From NCBI GenBank assembly GCA_002398845.1, contig DHBY01000025.1, positions 1 through 6,101 of the forward strand: a DNA stretch of 6,101 nucleotides. The letters run 5' to 3'. Source of the DNA: Firmicutes bacterium UBA4916. GTDB lineage: Bacteria > Bacillota > Clostridia > Tissierellales > Tepidimicrobiaceae. The position numbers and the translations under genes were made by a program. The notes under the pieces are model-generated. The model was not told the DNA's origin. It did no database searches and worked only from the letters and a program-made list of their open reading frames with translations. Positions 5,901-6,101 of the stretch are shown one piece after another (positions within the stretch are counted from its first letter, which is position 1; each line of letters begins with the position of its first letter).

Positions 5901-6101
5901 TTAATACGGTTCATTAATATATTCATCAATTAAGGATTTTTTCTTTCCTTCGATAAAGACGCCTTCTTTCTTTAAAATTTTCAATAGCCAATAACTTTTT
6001 GAATGAAATATTGCTTCTTTATAATTTAATAGTACAATTTCATATAGCTTATCTTGTAGGTATCTGGATTCAACTTCTATAAAATAAGCTTCTACATTTT
6101 G
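5901..6101 (-). CDS. 3' end of an unidentified gene, cut by the window edge
   Basis: An open frame on the minus strand enters from the right edge and gives 66 residues ending ...SLIDEYINEPY before TAA at 5901-5903. There is no stop and no start codon ATG within it, so the gene begins beyond the window. The segment is rich in Lys, Glu and aromatic residues, looks alpha-helical (SYWLLKILKKEG) and shows no membrane segment or catalytic motif that I recognise. It is convergent with the mini-MltG gene and separated from it by the terminator and the palindromic element. It is probably a real soluble protein's C-terminus, judged by codon use like its neighbours and an uninterrupted frame, but no family is assigned. 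Confidence 0.55.
   Translation of the reverse strand, partial: QNVEAYFIEVESRYLQDKLYEIVLLNYKEAIFHSKSYWLLKILKKEGVFIEGKKKSLIDEYINEPY

Overview
This is a low-GC, AT-rich window, roughly one-third G+C by eye, from a bacterium. Several features point to an anaerobic Bacillota, most likely a Clostridia or Tissierellia relative. These are the strong purine-rich Shine-Dalgarno sites (including runs of G), TTG start codons, a nucleoside kinase with a threonyl-tRNA-synthetase-like N-terminus, and a very small YceG/MltG-like membrane protein. The species cannot be named from the sequence alone.

Layout from left to right. Positions 92-1450 (minus) hold an envelope-anchored SH3/NlpC-P60 cell-wall peptidase with its own promoter near 1475-1504. 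Positions 1504-1655 hold a non-coding stretch that looks like a dispersed intergenic repeat with a long imperfect hairpin. Positions 5250 down to 1660 (minus) form a tight three-gene operon. In transcription order it encodes an RluA-family RNA pseudouridine synthase, a 554-aa nucleoside (uridine-kinase-like) kinase fused to a TGS/ThrRS-editing-like N-terminus, and a serine-type glutaminase (GlsA). The gaps are 23 and 16 nt. Positions 5251-5355 are a short divergent promoter region with back-to-back -10 boxes and a 7-bp inverted repeat. Positions 5356-5820 (plus) encode a 154-aa single-pass membrane protein with an MltG-type LysM-like domain but no transglycosylase domain, followed by a strong, apparently bidirectional terminator. 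After that comes a 25-bp palindromic element resembling clostridial REP-like repeats, then the 3' end of an unidentified minus-strand gene that runs off the right edge.

Functionally, the operon joins RNA modification, nucleoside salvage and glutamine hydrolysis. This is a housekeeping-looking grouping with no obvious single pathway. The two envelope genes at either side act on, or are related to proteins that act on, peptidoglycan. The less ordinary signals are a 13-bp perfect hairpin inside the glutaminase coding sequence that reads as a terminator on the antisense strand, the kinase's editing-like domain that has lost all four metal ligands, the catalytically empty mini-MltG, and two repeat-like intergenic elements. 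No clear defence system, CRISPR array, complete transposase, rRNA or tRNA is visible.
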